From CAWCUK01 sp963798775 (GTDB taxonomy: Bacteria > Bacteroidota > Ignavibacteria > Ignavibacteriales > Ignavibacteriaceae), in NCBI GenBank assembly GCA_963798775.1, contig CAWCUK010000001.1, positions 1,240,001-1,304,000 on the forward strand: a stretch of 64,000 nt of DNA, written 5' to 3'. A program made the translations under genes and the position numbers. Below the pieces are notes generated by a model. That model was not told where the DNA came from. It searched no databases and worked only from the letters and a program-made list of their open reading frames with translations. Numbering within the stretch: position 1 is the stretch's first letter; the number at the start of each line of letters is the position of its first letter. Shown here one piece after another: positions 7,202 to 16,665 of the stretch.

Positions 7202-10200
7202 ATGATGAACTATAAGTTAACAAACAGAATTTTTGCAGCCGTAGTATTTCTTATTTCGGCGGTTCAATTCTTCTTAACGGCGCAGCCGTCTGTTTCTTTT
7301 TGGGATTGCGGAGAGTTTACTGCCGCCGCTTATTATTTACAAGTGCCCCACCCTCCAGGATCACCTTTGTTTACTCTGCTCGGTAGAATTTTTGCGATGA
7401 TTCCGTTCGCTTCAAATATTGCTTTCCGGGTAAATACAATTTCGGTTTTGGCAAGCGCGGGTTCTGTTTTGTTCCTTTATTTAATCGCTGTTAAGTTAAT
7501 TGAGAATTATAAAAACAGACAAAAACCTATTTCAAAATTAGATGCGATATCAACTTATCTTGCGGCCGCTATCGGCGCCTTATCTTTTTCTTTCAGCGAT
7601 ACGTTCTGGTTTAACGGCGTTGAAGCGGAAGTTTATGCAACAAGTACTTTCCTTTTTTCGGTTATTACCTTCTTCATGGTTCTGTGGCACTTTAAAGCCG
7701 ATAATAAAGACAACGAAAAATATATTTTGATGATTGCTTATCTCATCGGTCTCTCCACCGGAGTTCACTTAATGAGTGTACTTGCAATGGTTTCTGTTGT
7801 AATGATGATAATTTTTACTAAATATGTTGAAGATGAAAAGGCATTGAAAACTTCGGGGTTAATTTTTTTAGGACATGCGGCAGTAATTTTAATTGTTGCG
7901 TTTATTCTTTGGGCTTATCAAACCGGCAAAACACCGCCTTCGCCTGAACAGTACCGCGATTTCGATTCTAAATTTAAACTTGCTATGGGGGGAATTAGCG
8001 TTCTAATAATGGGAGTTTTCTGGAAGAAAATTTTCAATAAAAATTCCATCTATATTCCTTTCATCATCGGAGGAATTGCCCTTTTCTTAACTTATCCCGG
8101 GGTTGTAAAAATTCTTCCCGGAATTTTAACTTCTGTAGCCGCTGATAATGTTTTTACCGCGCTTATTTTATTGGTTATTCTTTTAGGTATTCTTGGTTTT
8201 GCTGTTAAGTACGCTGTTGATAATAAAAAGCCGACGCTGCATTTAGCGGCCATGTCATTTATTTTTATTATTCTTGGTTTTACTACTTATACTATGATTA
8301 TAATACGCGCTAATCAAAACCCTCCGATGAATGAAAATGAACCAAATGATTTCCATGAATTAGTTTCTTATCTGAATAGAGAACAATACGGTGATTTCCC
8401 GATATTTAAAAGAAGATTTGCTACCGAACCTCATCAAATGGGAGTTTATTCAAATTATTCCAGCGATTTAGATTTCTTCTGGACTTATCAGATGAATCAC
8501 ATGATGACTAGATACTGGTTATGGAATTATGCCGGCCGCTCAAGTTGGGAACAAGATGCTCCTGCAGATATTGCTCCTTTTAACGGTGTCGGCGATTTCT
8601 TCGGCAAGTTTTTTGGGCTTCGTTTTGAAGGAGCGGCACACGATTCGCTTTTTGCGGTTCCGTTTCTGCTTGGTCTAATCGGCATTTATTTCCAATTCAA
8701 AAAAGATTGGAAAATGGCCGCAATATTTATGGTACTGTTTATTTTTATGGGATATTTAACCGCTTTTTATCAAAACCAGCAGCAGCCGCAGCCGCGTGAA
8801 AGGGATTACTTTTATGTCGGTGCGTTTTTTGTCTTTTCCATTTGGATCGCATTTGGAATTAGAGGATTAATAGATCTGGTTCAGGAAAAAATTGCCGGCG
8901 TTTCAGCACGAAAAGCAGTTACTGTGGCAATTTTAGTATTAGGCGTTGTTCTTGTTCCTATAACAATGTTAAAAGCAAATTATTTTACTCACGATAGATC
9001 TAAAAACTGGGTTCCTTGGGATTATTCTTACAACCTGCTGCAAAGCTGCGCTACTAATGCTATTTTATTTACCAACGGCGATAATGATACTTTTCCTCTT
9101 TGGTATCTGCAGGATGTTGAAGGTGTAAGAAGAGATGTTAAAATTGTTAATCTAAGTTTGTTGAACACTGACTGGTACATTAAACAATTAAAAAATAACG
9201 ATCCTTATAATGTAGGAACGGTTGCAATAAGAATGACAAATCAGCAGATTGAACAGCTGCAGCCTATACAATGGGAGCCGCAGGATGTAGTTATTTCAAC
9301 CGATCCTTCTAAAACAGGCTTGCCTTCCGATGTTTATCAATCATATAATCTCGAAGATTCGAGCGTAATTAAATCCGGCCAATTAAAATTTAGAATGAAC
9401 AATACTTTAACATACGGAAACATAAAGGCTATAAGAGTTCAGGATATAATGGTTAAAGAAATTGTAGAAGCAAATAATTGGAAACGTCCTATCTATTTTG
9501 CGGTTACTTGTTCGGAAGACAGCAAAATAGGACTTTCAAATTATTTAAGAATGGAAGGGATGACTCTTCGTTTAGTTCCCGAAAAACGTACACCGGGAAT
9601 TGAATTTGTGAACGCGCCCGTACTTCGTAAAGAACTTTATAACGAAAACCCAAGTTTTAGTAAGGATTATGAACCGGGTTATAAATTTAGAGGGTTAAAT
9701 AATCCCGATATTTTCTTTGATGAAAACCATATTAGAATGGTTCAAAATTATCGTAATGCTTTCTTACGGCTTTCAATTTATTACGTAAATATAAAGCAAA
9801 ATGAGAAGGCGATTGCAACCTTAAATTTGATGGATGAAAAAATACCGAGAAAAGTTATTCCGATGGAAAACGGATTATTATTTGAAATCGGGAATATTTA
9901 TTATAATGCCGGCGCAATGAATATTTATAAAAAAATAGCCGCGGAAGTTGAACAATCAGCGTTGCAGGATCTTGAAAATAATCCGAACAATGTTCAATCA
10001 TATTATAATCCGTATAGGATACTCCTAGATACTTACGAAAATTTAAAAGATTATGAAAAGTTGGTCGGAATTTGGGAAAAAATTCAGGAAATGTATCCCA
10101 ATGATCCGAATGTAAAAGCGAATATTGAGAAATATAAGAATTTAGCCAAAAAGGATAATCTTTCGGTTGAAAAAGATTCCGCTAAACTAATGAAAAAAGA

Positions 10201-10213
10201 TACTTCTAAGTAA
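7202..10213 (+). CDS. DUF2723 membrane protein, TMEM260-like
   Basis: This 1003-residue inner-membrane protein is common in Bacteroidota and relatives. The N-terminus has the DUF2723 signature (PSVSFWDCGEFTAAAYYLQ, then PHPPGSPLF), where the acidic D/E pair resembles the catalytic loop of GT-C glycosyltransferases. About a dozen or more helices follow up to residue 590, then a large soluble part, with a TPR-like helical tail (about 840-990). Human TMEM260, of the same Pfam family, is a protein O-mannosyltransferase, so lipid-linked glycosyl transfer to exported proteins is a reasonable inference. A GT9 transferase follows after a terminator. The start is one of two adjacent ATG codons after TTGAGGTA. 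Confidence 0.85.
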   Translation: MMNYKLTNRIFAAVVFLISAVQFFLTAQPSVSFWDCGEFTAAAYYLQVPHPPGSPLFTLLGRIFAMIPFASNIAFRVNTISVLASAGSVLFLYLIAVKLIENYKNRQKPISKLDAISTYLAAAIGALSFSFSDTFWFNGVEAEVYATSTFLFSVITFFMVLWHFKADNKDNEKYILMIAYLIGLSTGVHLMSVLAMVSVVMMIIFTKYVEDEKALKTSGLIFLGHAAVILIVAFILWAYQTGKTPPSPEQYRDFDSKFKLAMGGISVLIMGVFWKKIFNKNSIYIPFIIGGIALFLTYPGVVKILPGILTSVAADNVFTALILLVILLGILGFAVKYAVDNKKPTLHLAAMSFIFIILGFTTYTMIIIRANQNPPMNENEPNDFHELVSYLNREQYGDFPIFKRRFATEPHQMGVYSNYSSDLDFFWTYQMNHMMTRYWLWNYAGRSSWEQDAPADIAPFNGVGDFFGKFFGLRFEGAAHDSLFAVPFLLGLIGIYFQFKKDWKMAAIFMVLFIFMGYLTAFYQNQQQPQPRERDYFYVGAFFVFSIWIAFGIRGLIDLVQEKIAGVSARKAVTVAILVLGVVLVPITMLKANYFTHDRSKNWVPWDYSYNLLQSCATNAILFTNGDNDTFPLWYLQDVEGVRRDVKIVNLSLLNTDWYIKQLKNNDPYNVGTVAIRMTNQQIEQLQPIQWEPQDVVISTDPSKTGLPSDVYQSYNLEDSSVIKSGQLKFRMNNTLTYGNIKAIRVQDIMVKEIVEANNWKRPIYFAVTCSEDSKIGLSNYLRMEGMTLRLVPEKRTPGIEFVNAPVLRKELYNENPSFSKDYEPGYKFRGLNNPDIFFDENHIRMVQNYRNAFLRLSIYYVNIKQNEKAIATLNLMDEKIPRKVIPMENGLLFEIGNIYYNAGAMNIYKKIAAEVEQSALQDLENNPNNVQSYYNPYRILLDTYENLKDYEKLVGIWEKIQEMYPNDPNVKANIEKYKNLAKKDNLSVEKDSAKLMKKDTSK

Positions 10214-10246
10214 AAAATTAAATTCAAAAAATATTTAATTATCAAA

Positions 10247-10276
10247 ATAAGCGGTTAACAGCCGCTTATTTTTTTA
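10247..10276 (+). terminator. Intrinsic terminator after the DUF2723 gene
   Basis: ATAAGCGG (10247-10254) pairs with CCGCTTAT (10262-10269) around a 7-base loop, followed by a run of T. It separates the DUF2723 gene from the glycosyltransferase. Confidence 0.85.
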
Positions 10277-10309
10277 TATTAAGTTAATAATTCATAAAAA
10301 GTTTTACAG

Positions 10310-11365
10310 ATGAAAATTCTAATTTTAGCTCTATCGGGAATCGGCGACGCGCTTATGTTTACTCCCGCAATTACACTTTTACGTAAAGCCTTGCCAAATG
10401 CTCAGATTGATGCGGTGGTAATGTTCAAGGGCGTGAAAGATATGTATGAAAGAAATGATGAATTAAATAATATTTATCATTTCGATTTTATAAAAGAAGG
10501 TTCGCCTAAATCTCTTCTTTTTGTGTTAAGCCTAAGAGGAAAATATGATGCTTCAGTTAATGTTTATCCTTCTAATAGGAAAGAATATAATATTATCAAT
10601 TTTTTAATAGGAGCAAAAAAAAGAGCCGGAGTAAAATATTTGCGTCAAAATTCTCAAAATTTAGGTGGACTCAATAATGTGAGAATTACAGAAAATGATT
10701 CACTTCATAATGTTCAGGAGAATATTCTTCTTTGTGAAAAATTATTAAATACCAAATTTAATGAAGAGCCGCCGCTCAGTTTTCCATTAACAACAGAAGA
10801 CGAAAGTTTTGCCAAAGATTATGCAAAACAGAATAATATTATGGAAGATGATTTGATTATCGGCTTTCATCCGGGCTCGGCAACTTTAAAAAATCATAAA
10901 AATAGAAGATGGGAACCGGAAAAATTTGCCGAATTAGGGAAAAGATTAATAGAAAATAAAAAAGCTAAAATTCTAATTTTCGGCGGACCGGAAGAAAAGC
11001 TGTTAAAAGAACGAATTGAAAATGAAATTGATTCAGAAAAAGTAATTTCCGTAAATACAAGTAATTTAGCTCAGAGCGCGGCCATTATGAAAAGATGCGA
11101 TGTTTTTGTTTCTAATGATTCAAGTTTAATGCATGTAGCCTCGGCTATGCAGCTAAAAGTTGTTGCAATCATCGGGCCTACAAATCCTAATTATATTCAT
11201 CCATGGAAAGCGGAACATAAAATAGTAACATTAAATTTAGATTGCGCGCCGTGCTTTTTTTATTCCCCTAAACCGCTTATTTGTTATAGAAAAGATCTCC
11301 TTTTCAAATGCATAAAAGAACTTGATGTAGAAATGGTTGAACAAGCAGTTATTGGTTTTCTTTAA
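10310..11365 (+). CDS. Glycosyltransferase family 9 (heptosyltransferase-like)
   Basis: GT9 enzymes transfer heptose or related sugars from ADP-sugars during lipopolysaccharide core synthesis, at the inner face of the inner membrane. The 351-residue protein has the N-terminal ILALSGIGDALMFTPAI (Rossmann start of the acceptor domain) and the C-terminal donor-site motifs DVFVSNDSSLMHVASAM and GPTNPNYIHPW, as in WaaC/WaaF. The acceptor and sugar cannot be read from sequence. It has its own transcript start region downstream of a terminator. Its last 17 bases overlap the convergent LOG-family gene. Confidence 0.88.
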   Translation: MKILILALSGIGDALMFTPAITLLRKALPNAQIDAVVMFKGVKDMYERNDELNNIYHFDFIKEGSPKSLLFVLSLRGKYDASVNVYPSNRKEYNIINFLIGAKKRAGVKYLRQNSQNLGGLNNVRITENDSLHNVQENILLCEKLLNTKFNEEPPLSFPLTTEDESFAKDYAKQNNIMEDDLIIGFHPGSATLKNHKNRRWEPEKFAELGKRLIENKKAKILIFGGPEEKLLKERIENEIDSEKVISVNTSNLAQSAAIMKRCDVFVSNDSSLMHVASAMQLKVVAIIGPTNPNYIHPWKAEHKIVTLNLDCAPCFFYSPKPLICYRKDLLFKCIKELDVEMVEQAVIGFL

Positions 11366-11897
11366 AATCGTTATTTAACTTTTGGTGAAGATATTCAGCA
11401 ATTTCTTCAACTTTATCAAAATTTTTAACAAGGCCGGTAACTCTTTTTTCCTTTTGAAGCTGTTCATCAATAATTTTTGCTATTTCTTTCCACATTGTAG
11501 AATGGCTAATTATAGGCTTTACCCGCAGCATTTTTTTGTTCATAAATTCCCAAATTACCGCAAGTTCTAATAAAGTTCCTGTTCCGCCTTGAAGTACAAC
11601 ATAAGCATCTGCTATTTCAACAAGTTTGGCAATCCTTTCAAAAAGAGTTTGGCATTTTATTTCTTTTGTTAAAAATTCACTGGGTTTCGCTCCCCAAAGA
11701 TCGACTGTAATACCCATAACTTCCGCGCCGTTTTCAGCCGCTCCTTTTGATACCGCATCCATAATTCCTTGAAATCCGCCTGTGCAGACGTTAAAACCTT
11801 TTTTAGCAAGAAAGCAGCCCAAATTATAAGCTGCTTCAAATTCTTCGTCCCCTTCTCTTGGAAGCGAACTTCCGAAAACTGTTATTGTTTTTTTCAA
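11349..11897 (-). CDS. LOG-family protein (TIGR00725/00730 type)
   Basis: The 182-residue protein has a Rossmann-like fold with the family motif QGGTGTLLE (usual form PGGxGTxxE) and a GGFQGIMDAVSKGA segment. It belongs to the group once called lysine decarboxylase-like, now known to include phosphoribohydrolases that split nucleoside 5'-monophosphates such as cytokinin ribotides. The usual proline before GG is Gln here. The natural substrate is unknown. It converges on the GT9 gene with a 17-base overlap and its promoter must lie in 11898-12043. No partner gene suggests a pathway. Confidence 0.82.
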   Translation of the reverse strand: MKKTITVFGSSLPREGDEEFEAAYNLGCFLAKKGFNVCTGGFQGIMDAVSKGAAENGAEVMGITVDLWGAKPSEFLTKEIKCQTLFERIAKLVEIADAYVVLQGGTGTLLELAVIWEFMNKKMLRVKPIISHSTMWKEIAKIIDEQLQKEKRVTGLVKNFDKVEEIAEYLHQKLNNDFKENQ

Positions 11898-12043
11898 AAT
11901 AAAAACCTGATCATTATTTAATTATTTATAACAGATAATTAATATTTAAATTAAATTGATTAAAATTCGCAAGCCTTTGTAAAACTTTGATTTATGTTTT
12001 GGAATTATAAGTAAAAGCAAATAAACCCACGGCTATAAATATT

Positions 12044-13012
12044 TTATTCATAAAAATTTTTATTCCATTTATGGACCTTCAAAACCTCCAAAAGCTGTTC
12101 CGGCAACGGGCCTTTATTTACATTTTCAATATTTGCCAAAAGATGTTTTTTCTTTCTCATTCCGGGAATCACTGAAGTTACCGCATCAAAACTGATTATA
12201 TAACGTAACGCGGCTTCGGCCATTGTATCAACTTCATCCTGAACATCTTTCCAAATTGCGTCTACTCTTAATTTTACATCAAGTTTTCTGTTTCCTTTAA
12301 AATAATTATTCCGGAAATCTCCTACGGGAAAATCGGTGTTTGGGCCTATATTCCCCGTTAGCGCTCCTTCATCGTACGGCACTCGGGCAAGTATTCCAAT
12401 ATTATGTTTTTTGCAGAACGGAAAAAGTTTAACAATCGGCTGCTGATCAAAAATATTAAATATTACTTGATAGCAATCAATTAGCCCTGTTTCTCCCGCT
12501 TTTATCCCATTTTCGGGCTGATGGTCGTTTATGGAAATTCCGAAATATCTCACCTTCCCGTCTTTTTTTAATTTTTCTACGGCTTCCTTCCATTCATCTT
12601 GTTCTGTCCATTTATCGTTCCAAACGTGAAACTGCTGAAGGTCGATATAATCCCGTTTTAAGTTTTTTAAACTTTGCTCAGTACATTTAATTATGTAATC
12701 TTTAGGGAAAGATTCATCTAAAGTAGAATTATCTGAAGCCGGCCATTCTCTTTTCTTAGAAGGAATTTTTGACGAAATAAATAAAGTTTTACCGGATTCT
12801 TTTTCCGCTTCGCCTACTAATTTTTCGCTGTGTCCTTCTCCGTATGCCAAAGCTGTATCAAATAGATTTATACCTTTTTCTATTGCCGTATGTAAGGATT
12901 TCTTCGATTCTTCATCTTCGGCTCCAACCCATTCGGATTTTCCAATTCCCCAACAGCCGTAACCCAGACGTGAAACTTCAACATCCGCTCCGGCAAACTT
13001 TTTCATTATCAT
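12044..13012 (-). CDS. Aldo/keto reductase
   Basis: This NADPH-dependent oxidoreductase of the AKR superfamily (TIM barrel) has 322 residues. Visible are RLGYGCWGIG at the start, the catalytic Asp-Tyr motif FDTALAYGEGHSEK, a Lys in LFISSKIP and a His in the YIDLQQFHVW strand. AAAGGGTG lies 5-6 bases before the first ATG; a second in-frame ATG two codons later is also possible. The substrate is unknown. A second aldo/keto reductase lies at 46281-47276 on the other strand but is not a close copy. Confidence 0.9.
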   Translation of the reverse strand: MIMKKFAGADVEVSRLGYGCWGIGKSEWVGAEDEESKKSLHTAIEKGINLFDTALAYGEGHSEKLVGEAEKESGKTLFISSKIPSKKREWPASDNSTLDESFPKDYIIKCTEQSLKNLKRDYIDLQQFHVWNDKWTEQDEWKEAVEKLKKDGKVRYFGISINDHQPENGIKAGETGLIDCYQVIFNIFDQQPIVKLFPFCKKHNIGILARVPYDEGALTGNIGPNTDFPVGDFRNNYFKGNRKLDVKLRVDAIWKDVQDEVDTMAEAALRYIISFDAVTSVIPGMRKKKHLLANIENVNKGPLPEQLLEVLKVHKWNKNFYE

Positions 13013-13223
13013 TTTTTCACCCTTTTATTTTATTCTCATTTTTTTTGAAATTTATTTCTATTTCTCTACAAATAAAAGAAGAACTTGAAAAGAATTTAGT
13101 AAAGTAATTTTTAACACATAAAATAGTAATTCTAATACCTTTGAAGAAATTTTTTTACGGCCAACAACCTTTTTTCAATTTCTTTAGTCTAATTTTTCAG
13201 ATACTTAAACAAAAGGAGTGATG

Positions 13224-14426
13224 ATGAAAAGTTTACTAAATATTCTTTTACCTTTAATGATGTTATTAGGATTTTCCGGCGCTTCATGGGAGCCGAAGAT
13301 GATGCCTTTTACTGTATCAAGTATATCAGGATGTGCAACTTCTCAAATAATAAACAGTAATTCTCTTCAACCTGATAATAAAGAATTTGATGCAAAACCC
13401 GGACAGAAACTTTCTATATCACTTATTTCCGGAGGAGCAATTGAAATTTCGGGCTGGGATAAAGATAAATTTTCTGCCGAAGTTGAGTATGATGAATCAA
13501 GAGAAGGAAAATATACAGTAAATTTTTCTAAAGACGGCAATAACATATTTGTTACAACCGATAAAACAGATGAAAATTCCGCGAACAAGATTAATAAAGT
13601 TACCATAAAAGTACCCGTGAAATTTGATTTATCCGTCTCAACCAACGGAGGACCGATTACAATAAATAATATTGAGGGAAAAATTACCGGGAAAACTTTG
13701 GGCGGCCCTTTAAAGCTTACTAATTTAAAAGGTTATTTAGATTTAAATACTCTTGGCGGTCCCATTTCTTTAACTGATTCAGATGTTGACGGTTCTGTTC
13801 ATACTAACGGCGGACCGGTAAAAGTTGTAAATGTAAAAGGTAGCGTAAAAGCTAATTCTAACGGAGGAAATGTTATTTATGAGAATTTGCAAAGAAGAAA
13901 CCAATCGTCTTCAAATGAAGAAGTTGAAATTCATACTTTAGGCGGAAATATAAAAATAGATGAAGCACCGAATGGCGCAAAAGCTAAAACAATGGGAGGA
14001 AATATTAATATTAAAAACGCCAAAATTTTTGCAAGCGCGGTTACAATGGGAGGAAATATCAATATTGATTCCAACGAAGGCTGGGTTGAAGCTAAAACTA
14101 TGAGCGGTAAAATTTTAGTTAATCTAAATAATAAAACAGACGGCGACAGGCATGTTGAATTAAGGAGTCTTCAAGGAGATGTAACTCTAACCGTTCCCAA
14201 AAATTTCTCAATGAATGTTGATGCTGAAATTGCTTATACAAATAATAGCAGTCAAAATTTTAAAATACAAAATGATTTTGGTTTAGATATAAATGATTCA
14301 GAAGAATGGGATTCTAAAAAAGGAACGCCCAGAAAATATATTTATGGAAAAGGTGTTGTAGCCGGCGGCGAAAATACAGTAAAGATTTCAACAATTAATG
14401 GAAATATTTTTATTAAAACCAACTAA
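13224..14426 (+). CDS. Exported DUF4097-type beta-repeat protein
   Basis: The 400-residue protein has a signal peptide (hydrophobic to about residue 20). From about residue 120 short beta-strand repeats follow, marked by NGGP, LGGP, NGGN and MGGN turns about every 20 residues, which suggests a beta-helix. DUF4097 and related head-GIN-type domains look like this and are usually surface or periplasmic proteins of unknown role. AAAAGGAG ends at 13218, so I prefer the third possible start, ATG 13224 (5-base spacing), over GTG 13218 and ATG 13221. A strong terminator follows. TACCTTTG at 13136 may be part of its promoter. Confidence 0.8.
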   Translation: MKSLLNILLPLMMLLGFSGASWEPKMMPFTVSSISGCATSQIINSNSLQPDNKEFDAKPGQKLSISLISGGAIEISGWDKDKFSAEVEYDESREGKYTVNFSKDGNNIFVTTDKTDENSANKINKVTIKVPVKFDLSVSTNGGPITINNIEGKITGKTLGGPLKLTNLKGYLDLNTLGGPISLTDSDVDGSVHTNGGPVKVVNVKGSVKANSNGGNVIYENLQRRNQSSSNEEVEIHTLGGNIKIDEAPNGAKAKTMGGNINIKNAKIFASAVTMGGNINIDSNEGWVEAKTMSGKILVNLNNKTDGDRHVELRSLQGDVTLTVPKNFSMNVDAEIAYTNNSSQNFKIQNDFGLDINDSEEWDSKKGTPRKYIYGKGVVAGGENTVKISTINGNIFIKTN

Positions 14427-14437
14427 TTCTTTAACCG

Positions 14438-14462
14438 GGGGATCTTTATAATCCCCTTTTTT
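14438..14462 (+). terminator. Intrinsic terminator after the DUF4097 gene
   Basis: GGGGAT (14438-14443) pairs with ATCCCC (14451-14456) around a 7-base loop and is followed by six T. The remaining bases up to the next gene at 14650 are AT-rich and show no coding region. Confidence 0.9.
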
Positions 14463-14649
14463 ATTTCGAATCTTAAGTTTAAAAAGCTCCGGCTCATTTT
14501 TGTTTTCTTCCCAAAATAACCTTATTAATTATATAGTGATCACTCCTATTTCCGCACTTTTTGGCTAAAAATTAATTTCTTTTCTCAATGCATTTTGCTA
14601 AGTTCTTTAACATTTTATATTATTTCTTTTATTCTTCAAAGGAGCTGCA

Positions 14650-15855
14650 ATGGCGGGAAAAGTATTTGATATAGCAATAATCGGGGGAGGAATTATAGGA
14701 ACCGCAACAGCACTTTCTCTTCAAAAAAAAGGAAATTTTTCTATTATTATTTTAGAAGCCGAAGAAAAACTTGCCGCACATCAAACCGGCAACAACAGCG
14801 GAGTAATTCATTCGGGTTTATATTATAAACCGGGTTCACTTAAGGCAGAAAATTGTATTCGCGGAAGAAAATTAATGTACCGCTTCTGTGAAGAAAATAA
14901 TATTAAGTACGATAGATGCGGAAAATTAGTTGTTGCTGTATGTAATGATGAAGTTCCGGCTTTAAATGAACTTGAAAAAAGAGGACGAGAAAACGGATTA
15001 AAAAATATTAAAAGACTCTCTAAGGAAGAGCTAAAAGAATATGAACCTCATGTAGCGGGAATTGAAGGGATTTATGTTCCGCAAACCGGTATTGTTGATT
15101 ATAAAGAGGTTACCGCGGCTTACGCAAGATTAATAAAGAAAAACGGTGGCGAAATAAGAACAAGCAATCGTTTTATGAAATTGGAAAAAGCTGATGGAGA
15201 ACTAATTATTAATACAACCGGCGGAGATGTTAAAGCTAAATTTCTAATTAATTGCGGCGGACTTCAGTCGGATAGAATAGCAATAAAATGCGGAGTAGAT
15301 CCAAAATTGCAAATAATTCCTTTTAGAGGCGAATATTATAAAGTTACAAAAGAAAAAGAATATTTAGTTAATAATTTAATTTATCCTGTCCCCGATCCTA
15401 AATTTCCTTTTCTCGGCGTCCATTTTACAAGAATGATTTCCGGCGGAATTGAAGCAGGCCCCAATGCTGTTTTAGCATTTAAAAGAGAAGGTTATAATAA
15501 AACTGATTTTTCTTTTAGCGATTTATCTCAAATGTTTGTTTATCCCGGGTTTTGGCATATGGCGCGAAAACATTATAAAATGGGATTTAATGAATTTCGC
15601 CGATCATTCAACAAGAATTTATTTGTAAAAGCTTTACAAAATTTAATTCCGGAAGTTGATTATAATGATGTTTATCCCGAAGGTGCCGGAATAAGGGCAC
15701 AAGCTTTGGAACCCGACGGCAAACTAGTCGATGATTTTAGAATTGTGGAAGCACCGAAAATGATTCATGTGTTAAATGCGCCTTCACCGGCCGCCACTGC
15801 CTCTTTAAGTATAGGCAATACTATCTCAGAAATGATTATTAAAAGGTTAAATTAA
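14650..15855 (+). CDS. lhgO: L-2-hydroxyglutarate oxidase/dehydrogenase
   Basis: This FAD enzyme of the DAO family oxidises L-2-hydroxyglutarate to 2-oxoglutarate at the membrane. The N-terminal FAD-binding motif is IAIIGGGIIGTATALSL. The LhgO-type segment HQTGNNSGVIHSGLYYKPGS follows, with the histidines that shape the active site, and GAGIRAQAL lies near the C-terminus. Length (401) is normal. AAAGGAG lies upstream of the ATG. It is single, followed by a repeat and a terminator. A role in removing a by-product of central metabolism is known for the family; a related L-2-hydroxy acid could also be the substrate. Confidence 0.88.
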   Translation: MAGKVFDIAIIGGGIIGTATALSLQKKGNFSIIILEAEEKLAAHQTGNNSGVIHSGLYYKPGSLKAENCIRGRKLMYRFCEENNIKYDRCGKLVVAVCNDEVPALNELEKRGRENGLKNIKRLSKEELKEYEPHVAGIEGIYVPQTGIVDYKEVTAAYARLIKKNGGEIRTSNRFMKLEKADGELIINTTGGDVKAKFLINCGGLQSDRIAIKCGVDPKLQIIPFRGEYYKVTKEKEYLVNNLIYPVPDPKFPFLGVHFTRMISGGIEAGPNAVLAFKREGYNKTDFSFSDLSQMFVYPGFWHMARKHYKMGFNEFRRSFNKNLFVKALQNLIPEVDYNDVYPEGAGIRAQALEPDGKLVDDFRIVEAPKMIHVLNAPSPAATASLSIGNTISEMIIKRLN

Positions 15856-15872
15856 TTTTAATATTTTAATAA

Positions 15873-15911
15873 TATCCCTCTAGTCTATCCCTCTAATCTA
15901 TCCTTCTAATG
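15873..15911 (+). repeat. Three tandem copies of a 13-base unit
   Basis: TATCCCTCTAGTC, TATCCCTCTAATC and TATCCTTCTAATG stand head to tail between the lhgO stop codon and its terminator, with only one to three differences between copies. Function unknown; it may be a binding-site array or a slippage product. Confidence 0.85.
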
Positions 15912-15913
15912 AT

Positions 15914-15936
15914 ATGGGACAATCATCCCATTTTTT
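15914..15936 (+). terminator. Intrinsic terminator after lhgO
   Basis: ATGGGA (15914-15919) pairs with TCCCAT (15926-15931) around a 6-base loop, followed by T residues. A second small dyad, AGCGA-T-TCGCT (15946-15956), lies between this terminator and the next gene and could be an operator. Confidence 0.75.
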
Positions 15937-15996
15937 AACTTGAATAGCGATTCGCTTCTGTTAATATAAATTTCCCGTTTATTTAAAGAGGATACG

Positions 15997-16638
15997 ATGG
16001 CTATATTTAAAGACAGAACCGATGCAGGGAAAAAACTTATTCTTAAACTGGAAAAATATAAAGACCACAAAGATGTTATTGTACTGGGGCTGCCGCGAGG
16101 AGGGGTCCCGGTTGCGTTTGAAGTTGCTAAATATCTTAAAGTACCGCAAGATATTTTTATCGTTAGAAAACTCGGAGTTCCCGGTCAGGAAGAACTTGCC
16201 TTCGGTGCCATTTCTTCCGACGGAGTAAGAGTTTTAAACAAAGAGATTATAAATCTTATGAAAATTCCTAAAGAAGTAGTTGAAAAGGTAACCGAAATTG
16301 AAAAACAGGAATTACTTAGACGGGAGCAATTATATAAGGGGGATAAACCACCGATTACAATAGCAGGTAAAATTGTTATTCTTGTTGATGACGGATTAGC
16401 TACCGGCGCAAGTATGCGTGCTGCCATAACCGCGCTTAAAATTTTAAATCCGAAAAAAATTGTTTTGGCGGTCCCGACCGCTTCATCGGATACCTGTGAA
16501 GATTTTGAAAATGAGGTGGATGAGGTAATATGCGCATCAACTCCCGAACCTTTTAGGGGAGTCGGTTTTTGGTATGAGGATTTTTCTCAAATAAAAGATG
16601 AACAGGTTAAAAAAATTTTAAGTTATAAAACTGAATAA
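15997..16638 (+). CDS. Phosphoribosyltransferase-family protein
   Basis: The 213-residue type I PRTase-fold protein has the PRPP-binding motif VILVDDGLATGASM and the N-terminal LGLPRGGVPVAFEVA loop. It belongs to the group often found alone or fused to alpha/beta hydrolases, whose substrate is not known; it does not look like a standard purine or pyrimidine salvage enzyme. It is first of three closely spaced genes (28 bases to the next) with an erythromycin-esterase-like and a hydrolase gene. In Mycobacterium tuberculosis the same domains are fused pairwise (Rv2030c, Rv0571c) and belong to the DosR dormancy regulon. Confidence 0.88.
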   Translation: MAIFKDRTDAGKKLILKLEKYKDHKDVIVLGLPRGGVPVAFEVAKYLKVPQDIFIVRKLGVPGQEELAFGAISSDGVRVLNKEIINLMKIPKEVVEKVTEIEKQELLRREQLYKGDKPPITIAGKIVILVDDGLATGASMRAAITALKILNPKKIVLAVPTASSDTCEDFENEVDEVICASTPEPFRGVGFWYEDFSQIKDEQVKKILSYKTE

Positions 16639-16665
16639 AAAAATAATTTTTAGGAATGTGTTATT

